Of a stretch of 64,000 nt of DNA, positions 52,490 through 61,120 are shown piece by piece. Where the stretch lies: assembly GCA_017517135.1 (NCBI GenBank), contig JAFXAK010000030.1, positions 1-64,000 on the forward strand. Reading direction: 5' to 3'. Positions within the stretch are counted from its first letter, which is position 1, and the number at the start of each line of letters is the position of its first letter. Below the pieces are notes generated by a model. It ran no database searches. It was not told where the DNA came from and saw nothing but the letters and a program-made list of their open reading frames with translations. Source of the DNA: Clostridia bacterium (GTDB lineage: Bacteria > Bacillota > Clostridia > Oscillospirales > Acutalibacteraceae). The translations under genes were made by a program, and so were the position numbers.

Positions 52490-53533
52490 ATGATTAAATT
52501 TGACTGTGACTATCTTGAGGGTACACACCCTAAGATTTTAGAGGCTCTTGTTAAAACTAATATGGAGCAGACCGTGGGTTACGGTGAGGATGAATACTGC
52601 CAAAAGGCAAGGCAGCTTATAAAGGATGCCTGTAACGCTCCCGATGCTGATGTGCATCTGCTTGTGGGCGGTACACAGACAAACGCTCTTGTTATTTCGA
52701 GCGCACTTCGTCCTTATCAGGGTGTTGTGTGTGTTGAAAGCGGACACATAAATGTACACGAAGCAGGTGCTGTTGAGGCAACGGGACATAAGGTTCTCTC
52801 TATCCCTACCGATGATGGCAAAATGAAGGCAGAGGATTTAGAGCATTATTGTGCAGAGTATTGGGCAGATGTAACCAAGGAGCATATTGTACAGCCTGCA
52901 ATGCTCTATATTTCACAGCCCACGGAAAGCGGAATGCTTTATACAAAGGCAGAGCTTCTTGAATTAAGAAAGGTCTGCGATAAGTATTCTCTCATTTTCT
53001 TTGTTGACGGTGCAAGACTTATTTATTCTCTTGCAAACAAGAATACGGATGTAAGGCTTCCCGATCTTGCAAAAATTTGCGATGTGTTCTATATCGGCGG
53101 CACAAAGGCGGGACTTCTTTTCGGTGAGGCTGTTGTTATAACAAACAATGCTATCAAAAAGGATTTCCGCAATATGATGAAGCGTGCAGGTGCAATGCTT
53201 TCAAAGGGAAGGCTGCTCGGTGTTCAGTTCTCAGAGCTGTTCACTAACGGACTTTATCTTGAAATTTCCTCTCACGCAATGGAATGTGCTCAGGAAATAC
53301 ACGCTATTTTTGACGATGCGGGCTTTGAGTTCCTTTATAACTCTCCCACAAATCAGCTTTTCCCGATAATCGAGGATAGCCTGCAGGAAAAATTATCCGA
53401 AGAATTTTCTTTTGAATTCTGGAAAAGAGTTGACGAAAAGCGTTCTGCAGTCAGATTCTGCTCAAGCTGGGCAACAAAAAAAGAAAATATTGATAAATTG
53501 CGTTCGGCAGTAGAAAAATATACACAGAAATAA
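52490..53533 (+). CDS. Low-specificity threonine aldolase-type PLP enzyme
   Basis: 347 residues of fold type I. The opening FDCDYLEGTHPKILEAL and YGEDEYCQKA are typical of this clade, which cleaves L-threonine or allo-threonine to glycine and acetaldehyde. The PLP lysine is K206 in YIGGTKAGLLFGEA, and FFVDGARL holds the Asp that contacts the PLP ring. GGAGA precedes the ATG. Cotranscribed with the phosphoesterase and the GH36 enzyme; the combination does not point to one pathway. Confidence 0.92.
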   Translation: MIKFDCDYLEGTHPKILEALVKTNMEQTVGYGEDEYCQKARQLIKDACNAPDADVHLLVGGTQTNALVISSALRPYQGVVCVESGHINVHEAGAVEATGHKVLSIPTDDGKMKAEDLEHYCAEYWADVTKEHIVQPAMLYISQPTESGMLYTKAELLELRKVCDKYSLIFFVDGARLIYSLANKNTDVRLPDLAKICDVFYIGGTKAGLLFGEAVVITNNAIKKDFRNMMKRAGAMLSKGRLLGVQFSELFTNGLYLEISSHAMECAQEIHAIFDDAGFEFLYNSPTNQLFPIIEDSLQEKLSEEFSFEFWKRVDEKRSAVRFCSSWATKKENIDKLRSAVEKYTQK

Positions 53534-53551
53534 TTTAACAGGAGATATATT

Positions 53552-55213
53552 ATGGACAAGAAATTTATTATAAGCTACAAGGTAAACGGAACAACCGTTG
53601 TGTCAACACAGACAGACAATGTTATGTACACACTCGATATTGTTGACACTCCCGAAAGATTTACCGTGAAGCTCAACCCCAAGCGTGATTTTGAGCTTGT
53701 TGATTTCCGTGTTGAGTTCCCCTATCCCTTTATTAACGGTGACAGATTTTTTGCAAACGGCTATCAGTCCTGGACTAAGACCAGAGAATTCAAAGCCGAT
53801 GAAGTTATGAAGGGTGTTATCAAGCTTTCTCACATCACTGAATATGTAAAGCACTATGCGAGCCTTACAAGTGACGAGAAGATTGTTTCTTATTCCGAAA
53901 AGCCCGGTGAATTTCACAGCCACTGTTACACATATGTAAGAAACGGTGAGAAGGTAAAATTGTGGGGCTCTCTTTGTGACAAAACAGGCTATACCTACTA
54001 TAAGGTAAAAATGAACGAAAACTATTTTGCATACTGCAAGGATGTTGCAGGCAAAATGGTAACTGCTCCTCTTGATATTTTTGATATCGTTTATTTTGAG
54101 GGCACCTACGAAGAAGTATTTGACAAGTTCTTCTCCCTCTTTGATATGCCCGCAACAAGAAAGGGTGCAATGAGCGGTTATACCTCATGGTATAACTATT
54201 TCCAGAACATCACAGAGGATATTATTCTGCGTGACCTCAACGGTCTTGATTTCGCAAAGGACGATGTTTCAATCTTTCAGATTGACGACGGATATGAGCC
54301 CTTCGTTGGTGACTGGCTTGATCCCTGTCCGAAAAAATTCCCCAACGGAATGAAATATATTGCCGATAAGATTCACGAAAAGGGCTATAAGGCAGGTATA
54401 TGGCTGGCTCCCTTCAGCTGTCAGAAGGTTTCAAGAGTTGCAAAGGAGCATCCCGACTGGCTTATAAAGACCGAAAAGGGCAAGCCGCAACTCGGCTGTA
54501 TCGCGTGGGGCGGTGCATATACACTCGATTTCTATAACGAGGGTGCAAGAGAATATATCAAGCATGTTTTTGATGTTGTTATCAATGAATGGGGCTATGA
54601 TATGGTAAAGCTTGACTTCCTTTACAGCGAATGTCTCACTCCCAGACACGGCAAGAGCCGCGGTGAAATTATGCACGAGGCTATGGCATTCTTAAGAGAA
54701 TGTGTAGGCGACAAGCTTCTCCTCGGCTGCGGTATTCCTATGAGTGCCGCACTCGGTGTGTGTGATGCTTGCAGAATCAGCTGTGATGTTGATTTGACAT
54801 ACAAGGGCAAGATTTACAATCACATCCATGTTGCAAACGAAATGCTCAGTGCACAGTCCGCAATCAATAACTCAATTTTCCGCCGTCACCTTAACGGCAG
54901 AGCATTTATGAACGATCCCGATGTTTTCTTCCTGAGAAACAACAACCTCAAGTTCACACTTGAACAGAAGAAGCTCCTTGCAAAAATCAACAATCTCTGC
55001 GGTAATGTTCTCTTTGTATCAGACAATGCAGGCGATTACGACGAAGAGCAGAGAGCATTGCTGAGAAAGTATCTCAAGAAAACAAACGAAAAGATACTTG
55101 CCGCTGAGTATGTAAACGAAACAGTTATTAAACTTGTTATTGACGATAATTCGGTTGAAAAAGAATTTGTTTTCGACCTCAAAACCGGTGAGGTTATCAA
55201 GGGCGAGTTATAA
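53552..55213 (+). CDS. GH36 alpha-galactosidase
   Basis: 553 residues, cytoplasmic. An N-terminal beta-sandwich (about 1-190) leads to a TIM barrel with FQIDDGYEPFVGDW, then nucleophile D355 in MVKLDFLYSE and acid/base D412 in ISCDVDLTYKG (D414 close by). WLAPFSCQKVS is also characteristic. It is shorter than the classic 700-residue GH36 enzymes and belongs to the compact clostridial type. Removes terminal alpha-galactose from raffinose-type oligosaccharides, melibiose or galactomannan fragments. AGGAGA precedes the ATG. Last gene of its operon. Confidence 0.92.
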   Translation: MDKKFIISYKVNGTTVVSTQTDNVMYTLDIVDTPERFTVKLNPKRDFELVDFRVEFPYPFINGDRFFANGYQSWTKTREFKADEVMKGVIKLSHITEYVKHYASLTSDEKIVSYSEKPGEFHSHCYTYVRNGEKVKLWGSLCDKTGYTYYKVKMNENYFAYCKDVAGKMVTAPLDIFDIVYFEGTYEEVFDKFFSLFDMPATRKGAMSGYTSWYNYFQNITEDIILRDLNGLDFAKDDVSIFQIDDGYEPFVGDWLDPCPKKFPNGMKYIADKIHEKGYKAGIWLAPFSCQKVSRVAKEHPDWLIKTEKGKPQLGCIAWGGAYTLDFYNEGAREYIKHVFDVVINEWGYDMVKLDFLYSECLTPRHGKSRGEIMHEAMAFLRECVGDKLLLGCGIPMSAALGVCDACRISCDVDLTYKGKIYNHIHVANEMLSAQSAINNSIFRRHLNGRAFMNDPDVFFLRNNNLKFTLEQKKLLAKINNLCGNVLFVSDNAGDYDEEQRALLRKYLKKTNEKILAAEYVNETVIKLVIDDNSVEKEFVFDLKTGEVIKGEL

Positions 55214-55232
55214 TTCAGATATAAGCACAGAT

Positions 55233-55265
55233 ACAGAGGGTGTTTTTCGCACTCTCTGTTTTTTT
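55233..55265 (+). terminator. Terminator of the GH36 operon
   Basis: ACAGAGGGTG (55233-55242) pairs with CACTCTCTGT (55250-55259) with one mismatch, then a T run. Confidence 0.85.
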
Positions 55266-55301
55266 ACTTTATAGGAAATTTCTTCCTATAAAGTAAAAAA
55301 A
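55259..55301. repeat. 19-bp perfect inverted repeat
   Basis: TTTTTTTACTTTATAGGAA (55259-55277) pairs with its exact complement at 55283-55301 around ATTTC. It overlaps the T run of the terminator and opens the hairpin array that follows. Confidence 0.85.
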
Positions 55302-55312
55302 ATTATATGTCC

Positions 55313-55465
55313 CTCCGAACGGGAAGTAAACTTCCCTCGGAGATGGACTATACGAAAACATTCCGCCGTAGGCATACGGCGAAGCCGTTTTCTTGGTGTT
55401 ATTCTGCCTTTCAGACAGAGTGTTATTATTGCTTGCACAATAGTGATATTGAAGCCTTCGGCTTC
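55313..55465. repeat. Array of short perfect hairpins
   Basis: CTCCGA..GGGAAGT (55313-55327) with ACTTCCC..TCGGAG (55330-55342), CGCCGT (55364-55369) with ACGGCG (55376-55381), and GAAGCC (55451-55456) with GGCTTC (55460-55465). Each stem has its own sequence and a 2-6 nt loop. No gene with a ribosome binding site is seen in 55214-55635; the short open frame at 55307 is judged spurious. Confidence 0.75.
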
Positions 55466-55564
55466 AGTGGTATTTTATTTGCCAAAAGCTGACGGAAGGT
55501 CAATGGTGCTGTGTGAAGTACATAGTGCTATGGAATAATGGCACTTGCCGAAGCGAATAAAACT

Positions 55565-55602
55565 AAAGGCTGCAAAAAAACTTTCGTTTTTCTGCAGCCT
55601 TT
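55565..55602 (-). terminator. Terminator of the zinc-ribbon gene
   Basis: AAAGGCTGCA (55565-55574) pairs with TGCAGCCTTT (55593-55602); TTTAGTTTTATTC follows on the minus strand. Confidence 0.75.
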
Positions 55603-55635
55603 TCGGCAATATATCAAATTTTTAAGTAATCAATA

Positions 55636-55908
55636 TTAAGCCTTTGATTTTGCATAGCAGTCGGAGCAGAGAACAGCTCTGTCATCACGGGGCTTGAAGG
55701 GAACCTTAGCTTCGCCGCCACATTCGCTGCATGTGGTTACGAAAAATTCTCTTTCGCCTTTTGCTGCCTGCTTGCGGGCATTACGGCATTCCTTGCAACG
55801 CTGGGGTTCGTTTACGAAACCTTTTTCTGCATAAAATTCCTGTTCGCCTGCTGTGAATACGAACTCGTTGCCGCATTCCTTACAAGTAAGTGTTTTGTCT
55901 TCGTACAT
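55636..55908 (-). CDS. Small double zinc-ribbon protein
   Basis: 90 residues with four Cys pairs: CKEC (about 9-12), CKEC (about 38-41), CSEC (about 60-63) and CSDC (about 80-83), which would form two zinc ribbons. Matches the family of short clostridial proteins with the opening EDKTLTCKECGNEFVFTAGEQEFYAEKGF. Function unknown; often seen near transcription or cold-shock genes. It lies 60 nt after the sigma factor gene on the same strand and may be cotranscribed with it. Confidence 0.9.
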   Translation of the reverse strand: MYEDKTLTCKECGNEFVFTAGEQEFYAEKGFVNEPQRCKECRNARKQAAKGEREFFVTTCSECGGEAKVPFKPRDDRAVLCSDCYAKSKA

Positions 55909-55968
55909 TTTGCTACCTCGCTAAAATAAATTTGCCTTATAGGCTTTATCATATACAGCCTTTTGCTG

Positions 55969-56562
55969 TTATGAACGGTTTTCATTCAGAGCCTTTTTTA
56001 ATTTTGCTCTGATACGCTGCATTGCATTGTTTACCGCCTTTTCCGTGGTTTCACATTCCTTTGCGATAGAACGGTAATCAAGTCCCAGAATATAAAAGCT
56101 CAATACCTCGTTTTCCATTTTTGAGAGATGGTCTTTTATAAACAGCATCAGGGATTTTGCATCCTCTTCAAAAATGAAGAGCTGTTCGGGATCGTATTCA
56201 CTTGTCAGCTCAACATCGTCAATTGAGACATATTCGTTGAGCGGCTTGTGCTTATTTCCGCCATAGGTCTTTACCAGCGTTTTAAGGCGGTTGTTAACAC
56301 AGACTGAAGCAAAGCTTTTGAATACAGCGGTTTTTTCCTGTGAAAAAGAATAAACTGCACTGAGTACGGCAAGCATACCCTCCTGTGCGATGTCATCGGG
56401 TTCAAGCGAAGCACTGAAATAGTTTGAAGAAATTGCTTTTACGAAGGAACGGTATCTGTCAAGAATAACAGACGCGGCAGCTTCATCACCTGACTGGGCA
56501 AGCCTTGTTAAAGCCTCATCGGTGAACTGTAAATACTTGTGTTTCGGGAGAGATGATTTCAT
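55969..56562 (-). CDS. RNA polymerase sigma-70 family factor, SigH-like
   Basis: 197 residues from ATG 56562, preceded by AAAAGG; the longer frame to 56622 adds 20 residues unlike any sigma factor. Region 2 is visible as RYRSFVKAISSNYFSAS, then DDIAQEGMLAVLSAVYSF; region 4 as LDYRSIAKECETTEKAVNNAMQRIRAKLKK (helix-turn-helix; shown in part: ECETTEKAVNNAMQRIRA). Length and order match the SigH/Spo0H group, the sigma factor for early sporulation and competence, but other group members exist. In a spore former this is a reasonable call. Confidence 0.85.
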   Translation of the reverse strand: MKSSLPKHKYLQFTDEALTRLAQSGDEAAASVILDRYRSFVKAISSNYFSASLEPDDIAQEGMLAVLSAVYSFSQEKTAVFKSFASVCVNNRLKTLVKTYGGNKHKPLNEYVSIDDVELTSEYDPEQLFIFEEDAKSLMLFIKDHLSKMENEVLSFYILGLDYRSIAKECETTEKAVNNAMQRIRAKLKKALNENRS

Positions 56563-56699
56563 AATTAATCCTTTTTTACTTTGAACAAAATTTAGAATAC
56601 AAAAAAAACAAGGCTTTGTCAATAGTTTTTGCCAATAGCTTAATTATTTTCTATAAAATACTCAAATAAATCATCCGTTTTTGTTGCATTATAACCAAA

Positions 56700-56735
56700 A
56701 AAGGTGACACGGAAATCCGTATCACCTTTGAAATT
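56700..56735 (-). terminator. Terminator of the PHP protein gene
   Basis: AAAGGTGACACGG (56700-56712) pairs with CCGTATCACCTTT around AAAT, with one mismatch; CCTTTTTTGG follows on the minus strand. Confidence 0.85.
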
Positions 56736-56752
56736 TACTGTTTGCTTATGAA

Positions 56753-58282
56753 TCAGAACATTCTTCCGAGGATGTCTGCCCAGTTCTTGAAGATTGCGAA
56801 CAGACAGTCAAGAATACCGAGGTCAATGAAGCCGTCGTCAACAACCTTTGATGTGCCTGCCTTTTCTTCAGCATTGAGAAGGAAAGCCTGTGTATAGATG
56901 ATGCCGCCTTCACCGAATACTTCAGCTCTTACATAGTCACCGAGAACTGCTGAGTAATCGTCAAGGTCAATAGTGGCTGTGCCTGCATCGATTTTAAGAG
57001 TGTCAATAAGCTCACCGCCTGAAATCCAACGGATGATAAGTGCATCTGTTGCTGTTACGGTGATTGTGTTTTCTTCATCGTCAACAGCTATAGCTGTGAT
57101 ACGGGGATCGGTATAAACAGCGTAGCCGTTTTCGTTACGGGTATCGTATTCCATACCGATATCCTCATCAGCATCAAGCTCACCGTTTTCAATAGCTGCC
57201 ACTCTTGCATCCATTTCTGCAACAACGGAATTAACCTTGTTGTAAAGCTCGGTTTCACCGTAGAACTCCTTGAGAGCTGCTGCGATTGCACGAAGCTCCT
57301 CGGGATTGCCGATGCAATGGCTGCCTGCGAAGAATTCACCGTTTTCAAGACAAGCCTTGAGTTCTGCTGATGTCTGTGCTTCGAGAAGAGCGAGAACATA
57401 GCCTGAATCTATAACATTGAGATTATGTGCGTCACTTGAAGCGATAGCATAAACATTTTCACCGTTAGCTGAGAATCTTGTGAGAAGATTATCCCAGAGA
57501 ATTCTGTCCCAACGGGTTCTGCCGTCACCCTTTGAGTTCATATCAATACCGATACAGGAATCGTATTTATCAAGGAGAGAAGCAAACTTGTTGATGTAGT
57601 AGTTATATGTTGCGTTATCCTCGTTGTAAGCTTCGGACGCATAGATTTCATATCTTGCCTTTGTGTATTCACCGGGATGATTGATTACGGAAACACCGCC
57701 CTTTTTGTCAACACCTCTTACGGCATCAACATAGGTTGTGAGCATATTCTGTGTGAAATCAGCAAACCAGCTGTTTACATGGGCATTTGCGGAAAGAGCA
57801 TTCTGCTCGTTGCCGAAGGGAACTCTGAGTACGGTTTTGCCTGTGGAAAGGGAGAGATAATCGTCACCGTTTTCAGCCTTGCCGTAGGTATAGGAAATAC
57901 CGTTGTCAAATGTGCCTTCGCTGCCGAGATAAACAAGCTCACCCTCGCTTCTGCCTAAAAGTGACATAACACCGTAAACAAGGGAATTTACATTTTCGTT
58001 GCCCCAGTCATAGTTTACCGTGCCGTGGTCTGTGGTTGCAACAATATCAAAGCCTGCTTCAACATGGCGCTGAATTGATGCCTTGAGGTTGTCGTTACCG
58101 TCGGAAGCGTTTGTGTGGGTGTGAAGTGCGGTTTTATAAGAACCGACTGTTTCCCAGTTGATATCTGCATAAGGGTTTGTTATTGTGTATGCATCGTTGT
58201 CTGCCGCAAAAGCGGGAGCCGACAAGCTGACACACATAACAAGTGTGAGAATGATTGCTGTTATTTTTGTCAATCTTTTCAT
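56753..58282 (-). CDS. Secreted PHP-domain phosphoesterase-like protein
   Basis: 509 residues from ATG 58282 with AAAGGAG upstream. Signal peptide 1-26 (ending PAFAAD). The PHP fold begins at LHTHTNASDG with its HxH metal pair, followed by IVATTDHGT, VINHPGEYT and IASSDAHN, so most metal ligands are kept. A small Ig-like domain covers about 395-470 (ITVTATDALIIRWISGGEL). The C-terminus ends in an amphipathic helix (LDCLFAIFKNWADILGRMF). PHP proteins hydrolyse phosphoesters; a secreted one is uncommon and its substrate is not known. Confidence 0.85.
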   Translation of the reverse strand: MKRLTKITAIILTLVMCVSLSAPAFAADNDAYTITNPYADINWETVGSYKTALHTHTNASDGNDNLKASIQRHVEAGFDIVATTDHGTVNYDWGNENVNSLVYGVMSLLGRSEGELVYLGSEGTFDNGISYTYGKAENGDDYLSLSTGKTVLRVPFGNEQNALSANAHVNSWFADFTQNMLTTYVDAVRGVDKKGGVSVINHPGEYTKARYEIYASEAYNEDNATYNYYINKFASLLDKYDSCIGIDMNSKGDGRTRWDRILWDNLLTRFSANGENVYAIASSDAHNLNVIDSGYVLALLEAQTSAELKACLENGEFFAGSHCIGNPEELRAIAAALKEFYGETELYNKVNSVVAEMDARVAAIENGELDADEDIGMEYDTRNENGYAVYTDPRITAIAVDDEENTITVTATDALIIRWISGGELIDTLKIDAGTATIDLDDYSAVLGDYVRAEVFGEGGIIYTQAFLLNAEEKAGTSKVVDDGFIDLGILDCLFAIFKNWADILGRMF

Positions 58283-58394
58283 TTCCAAAACTCCTTTTTC
58301 GGATTATTATCGTCACCCTAAAGATAATACTATACTATCATAAAGAAAAAATATATTCAAGAAAAATTTTGTTAAAAAAAGAAAAATTAACGAT

Positions 58395-59111
58395 TTATTT
58401 TCTTTTTTTTGCTGACGGCGGTGAAAATGCCGCGGCGGCACAGTATATATCCTCTGCTCCGAAGATAAGCAGCGTTTTAGCCGCTTCATTCATTGTCATA
58501 CCGCCTGTTACAATATCGTCAATTACTAAAATCCGTCTGCCTTTTATTTTGTCGGCATCCTCCGGATAAACCTCAAATGCACCAAGAAGATTGCCTCTTC
58601 GTCTGTGTAGGGGCAGAGAATGCTGGGTGGGTGTTTCTCTTAATTTTAAGAGTACCGGCAGACAGGGCCGGTTTATGTATTCACTTACTTTTTCGGCTAA
58701 AAGCTGTGCCTGATTGTAGCCTCTTTTGGTGAAAGCAGAATCCGACATAGGAATAAAGGTGACAAAATCAGTTTCCCTGTCAAGTCCTCTTTGTATTATG
58801 CTGTCTGCCGTAAGGCGGGCAAAGGCATCGATTTTGTCGGTTCTGTTTCTGAATTTGATTTTGTGCAGAGAACGGCGTACCTCTCCCTCAAAGAGAAAGG
58901 GAGAAGCAAAACGGCTGTAATGAATATATTTTCCGCAGGGGCAAAGCTCCTTGGAGAGTGAGCATATTTTACAGACCTTTTTCTTCTCTGACGGATAAAC
59001 CACAAGCTCGCGGCAGCTGTCACAAAGTGCTTTATCTGCTTTTATAATCTGTGAACAAACGGGACACAGCTTCGGAAAAATCCACGCCTTTATCTGTTGT
59101 GTGAGCTTCAT
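58395..59111 (-). CDS. comFC: ComF family phosphoribosyltransferase-like protein
   Basis: 238 residues. An N-terminal zinc ribbon (CPVC, CDSC, CKIC and CPCG motifs within about 16-58) is joined to a phosphoribosyltransferase fold with FIPMSDSAFTKRGYNQAQLLA and the PRPP-binding motif ILVIDDIVTGGMT. ComFC is needed for DNA uptake in naturally competent bacteria, but the gene is also widespread where competence is not known. Overlaps maf by 4 nt, so the two are coupled. Confidence 0.92.
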   Translation of the reverse strand: MKLTQQIKAWIFPKLCPVCSQIIKADKALCDSCRELVVYPSEKKKVCKICSLSKELCPCGKYIHYSRFASPFLFEGEVRRSLHKIKFRNRTDKIDAFARLTADSIIQRGLDRETDFVTFIPMSDSAFTKRGYNQAQLLAEKVSEYINRPCLPVLLKLRETPTQHSLPLHRRRGNLLGAFEVYPEDADKIKGRRILVIDDIVTGGMTMNEAAKTLLIFGAEDIYCAAAAFSPPSAKKRK

Positions 59112-59668
59112 TTTGTAAAGTCTTTCATTCGTCTGTGGATTTCGGCAACGGGGAAGCCTACAACATTGAAATAGTCTCCCCGAATACCCCTTACAAGCAC
59201 GGCACCCTTGCTCTGGATGCCGTAGCCGCCTGCTTTGTCAAAGGGATCATTTGTGGCAATATATGCGTTTATTTCCTCGTCGGACAGCTCATAGAACTCA
59301 ACAAGGGTTTTCTGTGCAAATACATCGGTTTTGCTTCCCTTTGTTATGCACACACCCGTATACACGGCGTGAGTTGAGCCCGAAAGACTTTTAAGCATTT
59401 CGTAAGCCTCTTTTTTGTCATTCGGCTTGCCGAGTATTTTGTTATCATATGCAACAACCGTATCTGCCGCAATTATTATGTCTGTTTCTTTGCATTTGCT
59501 TTTTACTGCTTTAGCTTTTGCGAGTGCAAGATTTTTTACCGTTTCCTCAACGCTTTCACCCTCGGGGATGCTTTCGTCCGCATCAGACACTATTACGGAA
59601 AATTCGTCTGTTATATGGCTCATAAGCTCTTTTCTTCTCGGAGAGCCTGATGCAAGTATAACTGCCAT
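59108..59668 (-). CDS. maf: Maf-type nucleoside triphosphate pyrophosphatase
   Basis: 186 residues. Motif LASGSPRRKELM at the N-terminus, then IIAADTVVAYDNKILGKP, SGSTHAVYTGVCI and DKAGGYGIQSKGAVLVRGIRGDYFNVVGFP (last part given as GYGIQSKGAVLV). Members hydrolyse dTTP/UTP or modified nucleotides and affect septation in B. subtilis. GAGG precedes the ATG. The 40-nt gap to the nuclease gene upstream contains a palindrome. Confidence 0.95.
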   Translation of the reverse strand: MAVILASGSPRRKELMSHITDEFSVIVSDADESIPEGESVEETVKNLALAKAKAVKSKCKETDIIIAADTVVAYDNKILGKPNDKKEAYEMLKSLSGSTHAVYTGVCITKGSKTDVFAQKTLVEFYELSDEEINAYIATNDPFDKAGGYGIQSKGAVLVRGIRGDYFNVVGFPVAEIHRRMKDFTK

Positions 59669-59686
59669 TATTGTACCTCACATATC

Positions 59687-59707
59687 TTTCTCTCACCGGT
59701 GGTGAGA
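59687..59707. repeat. Palindrome, copy 1 (downstream of the nuclease gene)
   Basis: TTTCTCTCACCGGTGGTGAGA; arms TCTCACC and GGTGAGA around 3 nt. It ends one base from the nuclease stop codon. A second copy at 60404-60424 matches at 20 of 21 bases. Confidence 0.8.
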
Positions 59708-59708
59708 T

Positions 59709-60710
59709 TTATTCTTCATTACTTCCTTCAGTAAGCATTGTAATTTCCCGCAGCTTTGATTCAAGCAATTTTTTGTCCGGCAACTGCAGGGTATAATCAG
59801 CCACCATTGCAGGTGAAAGACTACTGCTCAATGCGTATTCAACAACTGTGTCATCTTTGGAGGTGCACAAAATCAGTCCTACACTCGGATTCTCATTTGG
59901 TTTCTTGATGTCTCGGTTTAGAGCTTCCAAATAGAAATTCAACTGACCGAGATGTTCCGGTTTGAATTTTCCTACTTTGAGTTCAATGGCAACAAGGCAA
60001 GATAAGGCACGATTATAGAACAGCAGGTCAATAAAGAAATCTGTGTTGCCGACCTGTACCCTATATTCTTCACCTACAAATGTAAAATCTTTGCCGAACT
60101 CCAAAATAAATTGCTTCAGATTGCTAATGATAGATTTTCGAAGATCCTTTTCTTTATAGTTTTCGGGAACATCAAGGAACTCAAGAATATACGAATCTCG
60201 TAGTGAGCCAACCGCGGGATGTTGTTCAATAAGGTTTTGGTGCTTTGCCGTAGAAAGCATTGTTCTTTCGTAAAGCATACTGTCGATTTGCCGTTCAAGT
60301 TCTCTCTTGCCGTATCCGTTTGCAATACAAAGTCGCATGTAAAATTCTTTTGATTCATCTGTTTTACAACCGGACATAATGAGCAGATTGTTCGACCATG
60401 TAATTTCTCTCACCAGTGGTGAGAGTTTCTCGTTGTTTTTGTATGTTTCATAAAACTGCTTCATTCGCCAGATGTTTTGAGCAGAAAAGCCGCCGGCAGC
60501 AGGATATGTTTGTTTTAGAAAATCGGAGAAATCCTGAACAACACTTTTACCCCAACCATCATTGTTAGCTTTCTCGCTGATGTATTTGCCAATCTGCCAA
60601 TACATCTCAATCATTTCGGTGTTGACAGCTTTGATAGCACGAGCCTTTGAACGCTCAATAATCGCAATAATATTTTCAAAGTCGTTATTGTGTTTGATTA
60701 TGTCTGCCAC
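59709..60710 (-). CDS. YhcG/DUF1016-type PD-(D/E)XK nuclease-domain protein
   Basis: 333 residues from a GTG start with GAGGA upstream. N-terminal DUF1016 helical domain (about 1-160), with YWQIGKYISEK, FSAQNIWRMKQFYE and LVREITWSNNLLIM; C-terminal PD-(D/E)XK nuclease core with FFIDLLFYN (Asp), VAIELKVGKF (E-x-K) and LGQLNFYLEAL. Family members are scattered by horizontal transfer and are sometimes linked to restriction or phage-defence loci; here the gene sits alone within a housekeeping cluster (TSCPD, maf, comF), 12 nt after the TSCPD gene. Function unproven. Confidence 0.9.
   Translation of the reverse strand: MADIIKHNNDFENIIAIIERSKARAIKAVNTEMIEMYWQIGKYISEKANNDGWGKSVVQDFSDFLKQTYPAAGGFSAQNIWRMKQFYETYKNNEKLSPLVREITWSNNLLIMSGCKTDESKEFYMRLCIANGYGKRELERQIDSMLYERTMLSTAKHQNLIEQHPAVGSLRDSYILEFLDVPENYKEKDLRKSIISNLKQFILEFGKDFTFVGEEYRVQVGNTDFFIDLLFYNRALSCLVAIELKVGKFKPEHLGQLNFYLEALNRDIKKPNENPSVGLILCTSKDDTVVEYALSSSLSPAMVADYTLQLPDKKLLESKLREITMLTEGSNEE
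60404..60424. repeat. Palindrome, copy 2 (inside the nuclease gene)
   Basis: TTTCTCTCACCAGTGGTGAGA within the codons for LSPLVREI. One base different from copy 1 at 59687-59707. Confidence 0.8.
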
Positions 60711-60722
60711 TTTTATTCCTCT

Positions 60723-60977
60723 TTATTCTGCTGTTATTTCTTTGAGAGCCTTTGCAAGCTGGTCGGGGCAGGAGGTGCCCTTGAAGCCGCAGCGGATACC
60801 CTCAAGTCTTGAAATTGCTTCGTCTGCCGTCATACCTTTAACGAGAGCCGCAACTCCCTGAGTATTACCCGAGCAGCCGCCGAAGAATTTTACCTTGTTT
60901 ACTGTTTTTGTGCTTTCATCATAGTCTATTTCTATTCCCGAAGCACAAACGCCTTTTGTTTTATATTTATATACCAT
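60723..60977 (-). CDS. TSCPD domain protein (TIGR03905 type)
   Basis: 84 residues from ATG 60977, which follows GAGGTG; the extra codons to 61031 are unlikely. The hallmark motifs are GGCSGNTQGVAALVKGM and CGFKGTSCPDQLAKAL; the TSCPD sequence itself is visible. Such domains also occur at the C-terminus of some ribonucleotide reductases, but the role of these free-standing proteins is not known. Cysteines suggest metal or redox chemistry. Confidence 0.9.
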   Translation of the reverse strand: MVYKYKTKGVCASGIEIDYDESTKTVNKVKFFGGCSGNTQGVAALVKGMTADEAISRLEGIRCGFKGTSCPDQLAKALKEITAE

Positions 60978-61120
60978 TATATACACCTCGTTTCGTTTAA
61001 TAATTTTAACAATATACAGGCATAATTGCAAGAGCGAATCGGTTTTTTTGCTGAAATTAAAAAAAATACTTGATTTTTCCTTATTTTTGTGTTAATATGC
61101 GAATGTATTAGTTTGACATT

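Noticed and set aside
55307-55492. Short open frame in the hairpin array after the GH36 gene
   Set aside because: No ribosome binding site and its sequence is entirely made of the palindromes.
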